Shown here one piece after another: positions 42,587-51,882 of a stretch of DNA of 64,000 nucleotides. Both the position numbers and the translations under genes were made by a program. Within the stretch, counting starts at the first letter, position 1. Every line of letters begins with the position of its first letter. The notes beneath the pieces were generated by a model. The model was not told where the DNA came from and did no database searches. It worked only from the letters and a program-made list of their open reading frames with translations. Source of the stretch: Yersinia mollaretii ATCC 43969 (GTDB taxonomy: Bacteria > Pseudomonadota > Gammaproteobacteria > Enterobacterales > Enterobacteriaceae). The stretch covers positions 62,001 to 126,000 of the forward strand of contig NZ_CP054043.1 in the NCBI RefSeq assembly GCF_013282725.1, read 5' to 3'.

Positions 42587-43792
42587 ATGAAGGCTTTTAA
42601 TCCAACGGATTTTCGTCAGGAATTTCCGGCAATTAGCGATGAGATAATCTATCTGGACAGCGCAGCAACTGCCCTAAAGCCCCGCGCCATGATTGAGGCA
42701 ACACAGCTGTTTTATCAGCAGGATGCGGCAACAGTGCATCGTAGCCAACATCAATCCGCATTATCATTGACGGTCCGCTTTGAAGAGACCCGCCAACAGG
42801 TGGCTGACTTTATCAATGCCCCCGCAGCAGAAAATATCGTTTGGACGCGCGGCACGACCGAAGCGATTAACCTTGTGGCACAAAGTTTCGCTCGCCCTCG
42901 CCTGCAAGCTGGGGATGAAATTATTGTTAGCGAAGCGGAACATCATGCGAACCTAATCCCCTGGCTTATGGTTGCTGAGCAGACCGGTGCCAGAATCATT
43001 AAGTGGCCTATCGGTCTTGACCATCTGCCTGATTTACAACAACTGCCACAATTGCTGAATGACAAAACGCGCATCTTAGCGCTGGGGCAGATGTCTAATG
43101 TGACTGGCGGCAGCCCTGAGTTGGCGAGCGCAATAGTACTGGCTCATCAATATCACTGTGTTGTTGTGGTGGATGGCGCGCAGGGCATTGTTCACAGCCC
43201 GGCGGATGTTCAAGCGCTGGACATTGATTTTTATGCTTTTTCTGCCCATAAGCTGTATGGCCCGACCGGCATTGGGGTGCTGTATGGTAAATCAGAATTA
43301 CTGGAAGAGATGCCCGCCTGGCAAGGGGGCGGTAAAATGCTCACTCATGCTTCATTCGGTGGTTTCACCCCCCATGAAGTGCCTTACCGCTTTGAGGCTG
43401 GCACTCCCAATATCGCGGGTGTTATTGGTTTATCGGCGGTGCTCAGTTGGCTCGAACAGGTTGATCTAGAAGAGGCCGAGGCGTATAGCCAAAGTTTAGC
43501 GACCTTGGCTGAAAATCAGTTAGCTAAATTGCCGGGCTTTCGCAGCTTCCGTTGCCAACAATCCAGTTTGTTGGCCTTCACTTTCGATGGCATTCATCAC
43601 AGCGATTTGGTGACACTGCTGGCGGAACAAGGTATTGCGTTACGCGCCGGGCAGCACTGTGCACAGCCACTCATGGCCGCGCTGGGGATCAGTGGCAGCC
43701 TGCGAGCCTCATTCGCGCCTTACAATAGTGCTGACGATGTTGAAGTACTCTGCTCCGCAATCACTAAGGCGCTGAAGCTGTTGCAAGATTAA
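42587..43792 (+). CDS. csdA: Cysteine desulfurase CsdA
   Basis: CsdA takes sulfur from cysteine, with PLP, and passes it to CsdE for TcdA-dependent tRNA modification and other acceptors. The ATG at 42587 gives 401 residues, the E. coli length, with the PLP lysine Lys222 in FYAFSAHKLYGPTG and the active-site cysteine in RAGQHCAQPL near 358. SEAEHHANLIPW and LGQMSNVTGG are other SufS-type (class II) motifs. The Shine-Dalgarno (AAAGGA) is rather distant, so initiation may be weak. csdE follows after 52 bp. Confidence 0.96.
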   Translation: MKAFNPTDFRQEFPAISDEIIYLDSAATALKPRAMIEATQLFYQQDAATVHRSQHQSALSLTVRFEETRQQVADFINAPAAENIVWTRGTTEAINLVAQSFARPRLQAGDEIIVSEAEHHANLIPWLMVAEQTGARIIKWPIGLDHLPDLQQLPQLLNDKTRILALGQMSNVTGGSPELASAIVLAHQYHCVVVVDGAQGIVHSPADVQALDIDFYAFSAHKLYGPTGIGVLYGKSELLEEMPAWQGGGKMLTHASFGGFTPHEVPYRFEAGTPNIAGVIGLSAVLSWLEQVDLEEAEAYSQSLATLAENQLAKLPGFRSFRCQQSSLLAFTFDGIHHSDLVTLLAEQGIALRAGQHCAQPLMAALGISGSLRASFAPYNSADDVEVLCSAITKALKLLQD

Positions 43793-43844
43793 GTGCTAAC
43801 AGCTGATAATTCCGATAAATATCAACCAGCAATAAGACGAGAAG

Positions 43845-44285
43845 ATGATGATTGCGCCGCACCCATTTGGTCACGATATTACTGTAGCTCAGCTTATTGA
43901 GACATTCAGCGCCCACAAACAGTGGGAAGATCGTTATCGCCAGTTAATTTTGCTGGCTAAACAACTCCCACCATTACCGGAATCATTGAAGCAAAATGAA
44001 CTGGAATTGACTGGGTGTGAAAACCGAGTATGGCTGGGGCATCAACATCTACCCGATGGGAGCTTACATTTCTACGGCGACAGTGAAGGGCGCATTGTTC
44101 GTGGATTACTGGCGGTAATCTTGACTGCGGTAGAGGGGAAAACACCGCAACAGGTCTTGGGTGAAGATCCATTGGATCTGTTTGATAAGTTAGGTTTACG
44201 CCAGCAATTAAGCACTTCGCGCGCCAGTGGTTTACAAGCACTGGCGCAAGGTGTGCAGGCGATCGCTGCCCAATACATAATATGA
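43845..44285 (+). CDS. csdE: Sulfur acceptor protein CsdE
   Basis: CsdE is the SufE-like partner that accepts persulfide from CsdA and stimulates it. The 146-residue protein has the acceptor cysteine (Cys58) in LTGCENRVWLGH and the family core FYGDSEGRIVRGLLAVILTA. It starts at one of two adjacent ATGs after AGACGAG. It ends 6 bp from the convergent tcdA stop, so csdA-csdE and tcdA, which act in one pathway, face each other. Confidence 0.96.
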   Translation: MMIAPHPFGHDITVAQLIETFSAHKQWEDRYRQLILLAKQLPPLPESLKQNELELTGCENRVWLGHQHLPDGSLHFYGDSEGRIVRGLLAVILTAVEGKTPQQVLGEDPLDLFDKLGLRQQLSTSRASGLQALAQGVQAIAAQYII

Positions 44286-44291
44286 TTTTTA

Positions 44292-45098
44292 TTACGCCTG
44301 ACGTGCCGCTTTCGCCATCATTTTTTTCAATGCATGGGACACCGCAACAAAACCAAAGGTCGCGGTGACCATGGTTGCCGAACCGAAACCTGAAGTACAG
44401 TCCATTTTCTTTGGCCCCTCAGCGCTACTGCGAGATGCACACACCGAACCATCAGCCTGTGGGTAAACTAAAGGTTCGCTAGAGAAAACACAGTCGATCC
44501 CCAGTTTACCTTTGCTGTTTTTCACCACATTAAAATCATTTTTTAACCTTTCGCGTAGCTTCGCCGCCAGCGGATCCTGAATGGTTTTCGCCAGATCCAC
44601 CACTTCAATGCGCGTTGGATCGATTTGCCCACCCGCACCACCGGTGGTAACAACCGGGATTTTATAGCGGCGACAGTAGGAGAGCAGCGCCGCTTTCGGG
44701 CGAACACTGTCTATCGCATCAATGACATAGCTGAAATTATTATTTAAAAGCTCCGCAACATTATCTGCGGTAATGAAATCATCGATACAAGTCACTCGGC
44801 ATTCAGGATTGATAGCCAGAATACGCTCCGCCATCACATCCGTTTTTGCCTGCCCCACATTGTGCCGCAACGCATGGATCTGGCGATTAGTATTGGTGAC
44901 GCAAACATCATCCATATCAATCAGCGTGATCGCACCAATGCCAGTACGTGCCAGTGCTTCCGCAGCCCATGATCCCACGCCGCCAATGCCGATAACACAA
45001 ACATGCGCCTGCGAAAAAAGTGTCAGCGCCTGCTGCCCATAAAGGCGCGCAATACCACCAAAACGCTGTTGGTAAGCGTCGGAAAAGGCTGTGCTCAT
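44292..45098 (-). CDS. tcdA: tRNA threonylcarbamoyladenosine dehydratase TcdA
   Basis: TcdA (CsdL) closes t6A37 to the cyclic ct6A in ANN-decoding tRNAs, using ATP, with CsdA-CsdE support. The 268-residue E1/MoeB-like protein has the nucleotide loop VIGIGGVGSWAAEALARTGI, the adenylation-site INRQ-equivalent TNTNRQIHALRHNVG, and DAIDSVRPKAALL. The C-terminal FGSATMVTATFGFVAVSHAL is a membrane-seeking helix typical of the family. Confidence 0.96.
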   Translation of the reverse strand: MSTAFSDAYQQRFGGIARLYGQQALTLFSQAHVCVIGIGGVGSWAAEALARTGIGAITLIDMDDVCVTNTNRQIHALRHNVGQAKTDVMAERILAINPECRVTCIDDFITADNVAELLNNNFSYVIDAIDSVRPKAALLSYCRRYKIPVVTTGGAGGQIDPTRIEVVDLAKTIQDPLAAKLRERLKNDFNVVKNSKGKLGIDCVFSSEPLVYPQADGSVCASRSSAEGPKKMDCTSGFGSATMVTATFGFVAVSHALKKMMAKAARQA

Positions 45099-45154
45099 AA
45101 ACTTGTTACCTTAATAACTTAGAAATAATAAATGGTTTTAATAAAATTGATGAA

Positions 45155-45182
45155 GCAAATACAAAAGCGGCCAGTTGGCCGC
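45155..45182 (-). terminator. Terminator after mltA
   Basis: On the minus strand GCGGCC / GGCCGC with an AACT loop is followed by TTTTGTATTTG, 37 bp past the mltA stop and before tcdA. Confidence 0.65.
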
Positions 45183-45218
45183 CAGATAAAGAGTGAATCT
45201 ATGGCATAAAAAAACCGC

Positions 45219-46394
45219 CTACTGGCCTTGATTACTCACCAATAACGATGAACCATTGCCAGCGGGGGCTGTTTTTGCGCCACCTTGGTAGGCTGTAAAC
45301 AGTGGCCCGTTACTTTGGGCATTTTTCAGCACCCAAACACGACCATAATGATTGTAGAAACCGGCCGCTTGCCCTGCTTCATGACCAATCCCCTGATAGA
45401 TATCAAAGTGTTGGCCTTTAATCGCGCCCCCCACATCCAATGCAACCATTAGACGCATCTGATATTGGCCGGTGAATTTCCCCTGACTATCCAGCAAGGG
45501 AACTTCAGCTAACAGTGTTGTCCCCGGCGGGATCAGCGAACGGTCAGAAGCAACCGAGGCTTTAGCGATCAAAGGCACCGCACTGGCCCCTTTCACTGGG
45601 GCATACATTTCCGGTTTAAAGAAGACAAAGGAGGGATTCTGCTCTAATAACTCTCTGACTTCCGCTTCGCTGTGAGTTTCAGCCCAGTGCCGAATAGCCT
45701 GCATCGACATATCGGCTTTAGCGACTTCTCCGCGATCAATCAGCACCTTACCGATACTGCGGTAAGCATGGCCATTTTTACCCGCATAGCCGAAGAAGGT
45801 CAGCGGTCGCCCATCGCCATAATCAACATACCCGCTGCCCTGCACTTCCATCATAAAATTATCCACCAATGAATTGGTGTACGCGATAACTAAGTTACGG
45901 CTATCCAACGCCCCAGCATAGATTGAAGCACGATCAGGTAAGCGCCCCTTTTTTCCTTTAGCTGGCATACGATAAAGTGGATGACGGAATTCACCTTGTG
46001 GGGTATAGCGCGCCTGAAGCACTGGGGTGTAATAACCAGTAAATTGCACATTACCGAAGTTATCCACGCCCTCCATCTGGTAGGCATTCAGGCCAAATAG
46101 ATTTAACTTGCTGGTGTCAGCACCGGCCAACATCCAGTTTTCTACTGCATTGAATGTACTACTATTACGTCCATACAGACCCGGTGAAGATTGGTTAATC
46201 ACTTTCACCTGATCAGAATAATCTTTTGCGTTGACTGGCTTACCTGTCGCATTTGGCTCATTTACCAACTCCAGTGGCTGCTCCAGATGCCCATCCTTAT
46301 ATTGCTGTCCACGATCAGTTGGCCGCGATTGGCAACCAGCCAGAACAGCAATCATTATCCCACTCAATAGGTATTTGCCCCAACGACTTGTCAT
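45219..46394 (-). CDS. mltA: Membrane-bound lytic murein transglycosylase A
   Basis: MltA is an outer-membrane lipoprotein that cuts peptidoglycan glycan strands with 1,6-anhydro product formation. The 391-residue precursor has a lipobox (IAVLAGC, Cys21) with Gln at +2, supporting outer-membrane sorting. Catalytic-domain blocks include NVQFTGYYTPVLQARYTPQG, YAGKNGHAYRSIGKVLIDRG and MVALDVGGAIKGQHFDIYQG, the last with the active-site Asp. The C-terminus extends about 25 residues beyond E. coli MltA in a low-complexity Gly/Ala/Ser tail (AKTAPAGNGSSLLVSNQGQ). Confidence 0.97.
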   Translation of the reverse strand: MTSRWGKYLLSGIMIAVLAGCQSRPTDRGQQYKDGHLEQPLELVNEPNATGKPVNAKDYSDQVKVINQSSPGLYGRNSSTFNAVENWMLAGADTSKLNLFGLNAYQMEGVDNFGNVQFTGYYTPVLQARYTPQGEFRHPLYRMPAKGKKGRLPDRASIYAGALDSRNLVIAYTNSLVDNFMMEVQGSGYVDYGDGRPLTFFGYAGKNGHAYRSIGKVLIDRGEVAKADMSMQAIRHWAETHSEAEVRELLEQNPSFVFFKPEMYAPVKGASAVPLIAKASVASDRSLIPPGTTLLAEVPLLDSQGKFTGQYQMRLMVALDVGGAIKGQHFDIYQGIGHEAGQAAGFYNHYGRVWVLKNAQSNGPLFTAYQGGAKTAPAGNGSSLLVSNQGQ

Positions 46395-46567
46395 TTCACG
46401 CCTTCTCTTACTTATTTTATCTACTGGCGAACGATAACAAACGCCTATAGATAAAGGAATCAGCAGGTGGAAAAAAATCCCCTGATGCTGTTGTGGGGAA
46501 AAAGGAAACAGATAGTTGATAAATTAATCGAAAAAACCTATTTACTTAAATTAAGTGGCAAAACTAC

Positions 46568-46595
46568 TTGCAACAGATCTCATCCAGAGTATAGT
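46568..46595 (+). promoter_or_regulatory. Promoter of the initiator-tRNA operon
   Basis: TTGCAA (46568-46573) and TATAGT (46590-46595) are 16 bp apart and followed by the GC-rich discriminator GCGCTC, as expected for a stringently controlled stable-RNA promoter. The first tRNA starts 14 bp after the -10. Confidence 0.8.
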
Positions 46596-46608
46596 GCGCT
46601 CAATCGGA

Positions 46609-46685
<77 letters not shown>

Positions 46686-46805
46686 ACCGATACTGGCTAC
46701 CAGCAGTATCAAATGTCGTCCGATAGTCTTGAAAGTTAAGACTAAATAGGTAGAATAGATGTTCAGCTGTGAAAACAACAACAGCAGTAAAAATGTAATG
46801 ACGGA

Positions 46806-46882
<77 letters not shown>

Positions 46883-46926
46883 ATTACATGATTAAGCAGT
46901 AAGATAGAAAATAGCATTAAGACGGA

Positions 46927-47003
<77 letters not shown>

Positions 47004-47032
47004 ATTCTTAATCATTTTCATATCAACATCAG

Positions 47033-47055
47033 ACACCCTAAAGGGTGTTTTTTTG
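47033..47055 (+). terminator. Rho-independent terminator of the tRNA-fMet operon
   Basis: ACACCC / GGGTGT with a TAAA loop is followed by a run of seven or more T. Confidence 0.88.
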
Positions 47056-47141
47056 TTTCTGGCTTTCAATAAATGATAAGCTTTCTCCCAGCAAGGGCCA
47101 TCTAACCCCTGCTGCATATCAATAATTAACCTCCCAACTGA

Positions 47142-48392
47142 TTACACCCGTGCCATTGTCCCACCATTCGCAAAATACGCTTTGATACCAGCAAAAATAG
47201 ATTCAGCGACTTGCTGCTGAAAATGACTGGTGCGTAATTTTCGCTCTTCTTCCAAATTGCTGATAAATGCCGTTTCAACCAAAATTGATGGGATATCAGG
47301 TGCCTTCAGAACAGCGAAGCCCGCTTGATCAACACGGTTCTTATGCAGCTTATTAATTTTACCCATCCGGTTAAGCACTTCTTTGCCAAACTTTAGGCTG
47401 TCATTGATGGTGGCCGTTTGCAGTAAATCAATCATGGTATGGTCTAGATAGCGATCCCCACTTTTGCTGACCCCACCAATTTGGTCGGCTTCATTCTGCG
47501 TTTGGGCCAAGAAACGCGCAGCGGTACTGGTTGCTCCCTTGGTCGAAAGCGCAAATACGGATGAACCTCTGGCGGCCTGACTGGTGAATGCATCAGCATG
47601 AATCGAGATAAAGAGATCGGCGCGCTGTTTACGGGCTTTTGCCACTCGCACTTTCAGCGGGATAAAAACATCTTCATTACGGGTCATAAACACCCGCATA
47701 TTCGCCTCTTTCTGAATCAGCGCCCGTAGCCGGCGGGCAATTTGCAGCACAATATCTTTCTCGCGAGTTTTGTTTCGACCAATAGCACCGGGGTCTTCAC
47801 CGCCGTGACCAGGGTCCAACATAATAACAATCGGTCTATCCCGCCCAGCTTTACCCACTTTAGGTGTCTCTGCGGGTAAATTGCGCTCTACATTGCCTTT
47901 ATTATAATCTTCCAATAATGCCAGTAAGGGATCGTCTTCAATCGAGGTACTTCCCTGTTCAGGGTATAAATCCACTACCAAACGGTTACGGAACTTAGCA
48001 AAGGGTTTCAGCGTAAATAGTTGTGGGCTGATGCTTTGTTTCAACTCCAATACCAGACGGACGGTGTTTTTATCAAACTGCCCAACTCGCGCCTGCTTAA
48101 GGTAAGGATCGCCGGACTGCACCTGACTACTGATCTCTTTCAGTACGCTATCCAGATGCACATCTTCAATATCAACCACAATGCGGTCAGGATTTTTCAG
48201 CGCAAATTGACGATATTTCAGCGGCGTATTGGATTCCAGCGTCACCCGGGTATAAGTTGAAGAGGGCCAGACCCTGACTGCAATGATATGTGAAGAAGCA
48301 GCAAATCCAACCCGGCTGACACTCAGCATCCAGGCTGCGGCGGCACCTTGCAGTAGACGGCGACGCCCAGAATTATGATTTGAATCTGCCAT
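47142..48392 (-). CDS. amiC: N-acetylmuramoyl-L-alanine amidase AmiC
   Basis: AmiC splits septal peptidoglycan for daughter-cell separation; it is recruited to the division site and activated by NlpD. The 416-residue precursor has a twin-arginine signal (RRRLLQG at 10-16), so it is exported folded by Tat. An AMIN domain (about 35-150, [20 protein letters not shown]) is followed by an Amidase_3 zinc domain with [21 protein letters not shown] and the terminal Glu in LVETAFISN. It converges on the tRNA operon and is divergent from argA. Confidence 0.97.
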   Translation of the reverse strand: MADSNHNSGRRRLLQGAAAAWMLSVSRVGFAASSHIIAVRVWPSSTYTRVTLESNTPLKYRQFALKNPDRIVVDIEDVHLDSVLKEISSQVQSGDPYLKQARVGQFDKNTVRLVLELKQSISPQLFTLKPFAKFRNRLVVDLYPEQGSTSIEDDPLLALLEDYNKGNVERNLPAETPKVGKAGRDRPIVIMLDPGHGGEDPGAIGRNKTREKDIVLQIARRLRALIQKEANMRVFMTRNEDVFIPLKVRVAKARKQRADLFISIHADAFTSQAARGSSVFALSTKGATSTAARFLAQTQNEADQIGGVSKSGDRYLDHTMIDLLQTATINDSLKFGKEVLNRMGKINKLHKNRVDQAGFAVLKAPDIPSILVETAFISNLEEERKLRTSHFQQQVAESIFAGIKAYFANGGTMARV

Positions 48393-48577
48393 GTAACTCC
48401 AAAGTAACTACCAATATATGAATAAAAAACAAACAAAAAGTTTTATGGGGAAAAACTTTAACGAATCAACTCCATGCTGTCATTAGAAAAACATTTTTTA
48501 TGTTATTCAATTTATTAATAGCCATGCACCATACATATGCATTTGATCGTAATTTGTTGCTTGCCATCTTGGTCAAA

Positions 48578-48616
48578 AAAGAATAAAAATACAAAAATAG
48601 CGAATAAAAATTCAAT
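48578..48616 (+). promoter_or_regulatory. Tandem ARG boxes (ArgR operator) before argA
   Basis: Two 18-bp boxes, AAAGAATAAAAATACAAA (48578-48595) and AGCGAATAAAAATTCAAT (48599-48616), lie 3 bp apart, the standard ArgR spacing. Against WNTGAATWWWWATTCANW they have two and one mismatches. They end 11 bp before the argA start. Arginine-dependent repression by ArgR is inferred. Confidence 0.8.
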
Positions 48617-48627
48617 GAGGGTCTACC

Positions 48628-49953
48628 GTGAAGGAACGTAGTACTGAACTGGTCCAGGGATTTCGTCACTCAGTTCCCTATATCAATGCACACCGTGGCA
48701 AGACGTTTGTCGTCATGTTGGGTGGTGAGGCGATTGAACATGAAAACTTCTCTAGTATTGTTAACGATATCGGTTTACTGCATAGCCTTGGTATCCGGCT
48801 GGTCGTGGTATACGGCGCACGCCCACAAATCGATAGCAATTTGGCGCAGCATCACTACGAACCTATTTATCACAAGCATACCCGAGTCACTGATGCCCGA
48901 ACGCTGGAAATGGTTAAGCAGGCAGCGGGTCTATTGCAACTGGATATCACTGCCAGATTATCAATGAGTTTGAATAACACCCCGCTACAAGGTGCGCATA
49001 TTAATGTGGTTAGCGGCAACTTTATTATTGCTCAGCCGTTAGGCGTTGATGACGGTGTAGATTATTGCCACAGCGGACGCATTCGGCGCATTGATGAGGA
49101 GGCTATCCATCGTCAATTAGATAATGGCGCTATTGTGTTGCTGGGGCCAGTTGCCGTATCGGTGACTGGCGAGAGTTTTAATCTCACCTCCGAAGAAGTA
49201 GCGACACAATTAGCCATCAAACTCAAAGCAGAAAAAATGATCGGTTTCTGCTCATCCCAAGGGGTGACCGATAGCGAAGGCAACATTATTTCAGAGCTGT
49301 TCCCAAATGATGCCCAAAAACGGATTGAGGATCTTGAACAAGAAGGGGATTACAACTCAGGCACAGTGCGTTTTCTACGTGGGGCAGTAAAAGCTTGCCG
49401 CAGCGGCGTACGTCGCAGCCATTTGCTGAGTTATCAGGAGGATGGTGCACTCGTTCAAGAGCTATTCTCCCGTGATGGTATCGGCACCCAAATTGTCATG
49501 GAGAGTGCGGAACAAGTACGCCGAGCAACCATTAATGATATTGGCGGCATACTGGAGCTGATTCGACCGCTAGAGCAGCAAGGGATTTTAGTGCGCCGCT
49601 CACGGGAACAGCTTGAAATGGAGATCGATAAGTTCACCATCATTGAGCGAGATAATCTGACCATTGCCTGCGCCGCACTTTATCCATTCCCTGAGGAGCA
49701 GATTGGTGAAATGGCCTGTGTGGCAGTGCACCCAGACTATCGCAGCTCCTCCCGAGGGGAGATGCTTCTTAAGAGAGTGGCAAATCAGGCACGCCAAATG
49801 GGCCTTAAAAAGCTGTTCGTGTTAACGACCCGCAGCATTCACTGGTTTCAGGAACGCGGTTTTACTCCCGCTGAGGTCGAGGTTTTACCGATTCAGAAGC
49901 AGGAGTTATATAACTATCAGCGGCGCTCAAAGATTTTATTGGCTGATCTATAG
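48628..49953 (+). CDS. argA: N-acetylglutamate synthase
   Basis: ArgA acetylates glutamate with acetyl-CoA, the first step of arginine synthesis, and is feedback-inhibited by arginine. The GTG start at 48628 gives 441 residues beginning [20 protein letters not shown], as in E. coli. An N-terminal amino-acid-kinase-like domain ([31 protein letters not shown]) binds arginine and a C-terminal GNAT domain ([20 protein letters not shown]) carries the catalysis. It is preceded by tandem ARG boxes and ends at a terminator shared with recD. Confidence 0.98.
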   Translation: MKERSTELVQGFRHSVPYINAHRGKTFVVMLGGEAIEHENFSSIVNDIGLLHSLGIRLVVVYGARPQIDSNLAQHHYEPIYHKHTRVTDARTLEMVKQAAGLLQLDITARLSMSLNNTPLQGAHINVVSGNFIIAQPLGVDDGVDYCHSGRIRRIDEEAIHRQLDNGAIVLLGPVAVSVTGESFNLTSEEVATQLAIKLKAEKMIGFCSSQGVTDSEGNIISELFPNDAQKRIEDLEQEGDYNSGTVRFLRGAVKACRSGVRRSHLLSYQEDGALVQELFSRDGIGTQIVMESAEQVRRATINDIGGILELIRPLEQQGILVRRSREQLEMEIDKFTIIERDNLTIACAALYPFPEEQIGEMACVAVHPDYRSSSRGEMLLKRVANQARQMGLKKLFVLTTRSIHWFQERGFTPAEVEVLPIQKQELYNYQRRSKILLADL

Positions 49954-49973
49954 CAGTTTATCTGTAACATCAT

Positions 49974-49998
49974 GGGGGCTATGGCCCCCTCCGTTTTA
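49974..49998. terminator. Terminator between argA and recD
   Basis: GGGGGC / GCCCCC with a TATG loop is followed by TCCGTTTT on the plus strand, 20 bp past the argA stop and just reaching the recD stop. Confidence 0.75.
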
Positions 49999-51882
49999 CT
50001 TCGTCAATTCATTCAAACGATCAACCAATCCGCTGCGGCGCTGCGTGGGTGTCCGTATCGCATTGCTCAATACAGCCTCACTGCAATAGAGTGTTAACCG
50101 CTGGCGAGCGCGGGTAATCGCGGTATAAACCAGTTCACGAGTGAGCACGGGCATAAAAGTGTTAGGTAACACCAGCGCGGTATGCTCAAACTCCGATCCT
50201 TGAGATTTATGGACGGTCATGGCATAAGCCGTTTCATGGCTGGGAAGCCGGCTAGGTTGTACCGACTTGATACTGCCGTCAGGTAATTGGAAATGCACCC
50301 GAAGTTCGCCTTCCGGGTCATATAACGCGATACCAATATCACCATTGAACAGACCCAGAGCACTGTCATTAAGCCCAATCATCACGGGTCGGCCGACATA
50401 CCAGCGCCCTACTGGGCCGGAGGCTCGCTCAATTAACCTCTTGCGATGCAGTAACTGCTCAATCCGTTCATTTAAACCGCTGACCCCAAAAGGTCCGGTT
50501 CGTAATGCACACAACAATTGATAGCGGCCAAATGCCGCCAACACATCGACAGCGTGAGCACCTGATGACGCCAACTGGAGATAATGTTGATAGCCAGAGG
50601 CACACTCCTCCAGCAATACCTGATAATCATCTGAATCGGCCAGAGAGAAGCATTCAACATCAGAGTAGGTGCCGTTTAAAACTGATAATGCATGGTGATA
50701 CTTCCCGGCATTCACCGCCAAAGCGAGCTGCCCAATACCTGATTTTTCATCAAAACGGTAGCTTTTACGCAGCAAACATAAGCTATCACGGACATTGACT
50801 GTATCTGTCGGCACGTCACCAATGGGGATGATTCCGGTCAATGTACACCCGGTTAAGCGCGCTAATTGTTCAGCCCGTGATTCGCTGTAACCCCATTCAG
50901 CAAACCGACAAATATCACCCAATACCGCTCCGGCCTCAACCGAAGCCAATTGGTCACGATCACCAAGAAAAATAACCTGAGCTTTAGCGGGCAAGGCTGC
51001 AATGAGTCGCGCCATCATCGGTAAATCCACCATCGATGCTTCATCGACCACCAGCACATCAAGATTTAACGGATTGCCACGATGGTAACGCAAGCGCTGA
51101 CTATTAGGCTGCGCCCCTAACAAGCGGTGCAACGTGGATGCCTGATCTGGAAATAGCCGACGCTCATCATCGGTTAGCGCGAGTTGTCGAATGGCATTAC
51201 CTAGTGACTCCGTTAGTCGCGCGGCTGCTTTGCCAGTTGGTGCGGCAAGTTGGATACGCAACCGTTGCCCCTGATTCAGCTGTATCAGCGCGGTCAATAA
51301 TTTTGCTACCGTCGTGGTTTTCCCCGTCCCCGGTCCACCGGAAATCACGGAGATACGACGGGTCGCAGCAACGGCAGCAGCCACTTTCTGCCAGTCAACC
51401 TCATCACCAGCCAGACCGAACAATTGATCTAGCGTCACTCTTAATAGTGTTTCGTTTACTTCTCGAGGTTCATTAACCCATGCAGCCGTACTGTCGCTGG
51501 CAATAAATCGAACCACATCCCCTTCGTACTGCCACATGCGTTGCAGATACAAGCGGCCATTTTGCAGGACTAATGGCGTTGGTTTGGAGCCATCGCTTAC
51601 TGCAGCAGAGTTATTGAATGCCGCTATCCAATGAGACTCATCTGGCGCGCCCGCTGCCTGCCACAAAGCCTGTGATAACGCCGACTGCCGTCCACCAAAT
51701 AGTTGATCTGGCTGCAAGTAATTTAATGGTAGGCAGACATGCCCAGCCCCCGTTTCAGCACTGAGAATAGCGGCGGCCAACTGCAACATGGGGTCATTAT
51801 CGCCTGCTATCATTCGTGAAAACTGAAGATCCAGCGGGCGCAGTAAGTGGTCACCAACCGCTTGGTTCAGTAACGCCATCAT
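49996..51882 (-). CDS. recD: Exodeoxyribonuclease V alpha chain RecD
   Basis: RecD is the 5'-3' fast helicase motor of RecBCD, which resects double-strand breaks and switches at Chi. The 628-residue SF1B protein has Walker [18 protein letters not shown] at about 180, the Walker B region [20 protein letters not shown], motif [23 protein letters not shown] and the C-terminal [18 protein letters not shown]. It overlaps recB by 4 bp. The length is slightly above the 608 residues of E. coli. Confidence 0.97.
   Translation of the reverse strand: MMALLNQAVGDHLLRPLDLQFSRMIAGDNDPMLQLAAAILSAETGAGHVCLPLNYLQPDQLFGGRQSALSQALWQAAGAPDESHWIAAFNNSAAVSDGSKPTPLVLQNGRLYLQRMWQYEGDVVRFIASDSTAAWVNEPREVNETLLRVTLDQLFGLAGDEVDWQKVAAAVAATRRISVISGGPGTGKTTTVAKLLTALIQLNQGQRLRIQLAAPTGKAAARLTESLGNAIRQLALTDDERRLFPDQASTLHRLLGAQPNSQRLRYHRGNPLNLDVLVVDEASMVDLPMMARLIAALPAKAQVIFLGDRDQLASVEAGAVLGDICRFAEWGYSESRAEQLARLTGCTLTGIIPIGDVPTDTVNVRDSLCLLRKSYRFDEKSGIGQLALAVNAGKYHHALSVLNGTYSDVECFSLADSDDYQVLLEECASGYQHYLQLASSGAHAVDVLAAFGRYQLLCALRTGPFGVSGLNERIEQLLHRKRLIERASGPVGRWYVGRPVMIGLNDSALGLFNGDIGIALYDPEGELRVHFQLPDGSIKSVQPSRLPSHETAYAMTVHKSQGSEFEHTALVLPNTFMPVLTRELVYTAITRARQRLTLYCSEAVLSNAIRTPTQRRSGLVDRLNELTK

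Noticed and set aside
48466..48669. Minus-strand open frame of 67 codons over the argA start
   Set aside because: It overlaps argA and its operator, is AT-rich noise and matches no family I know.
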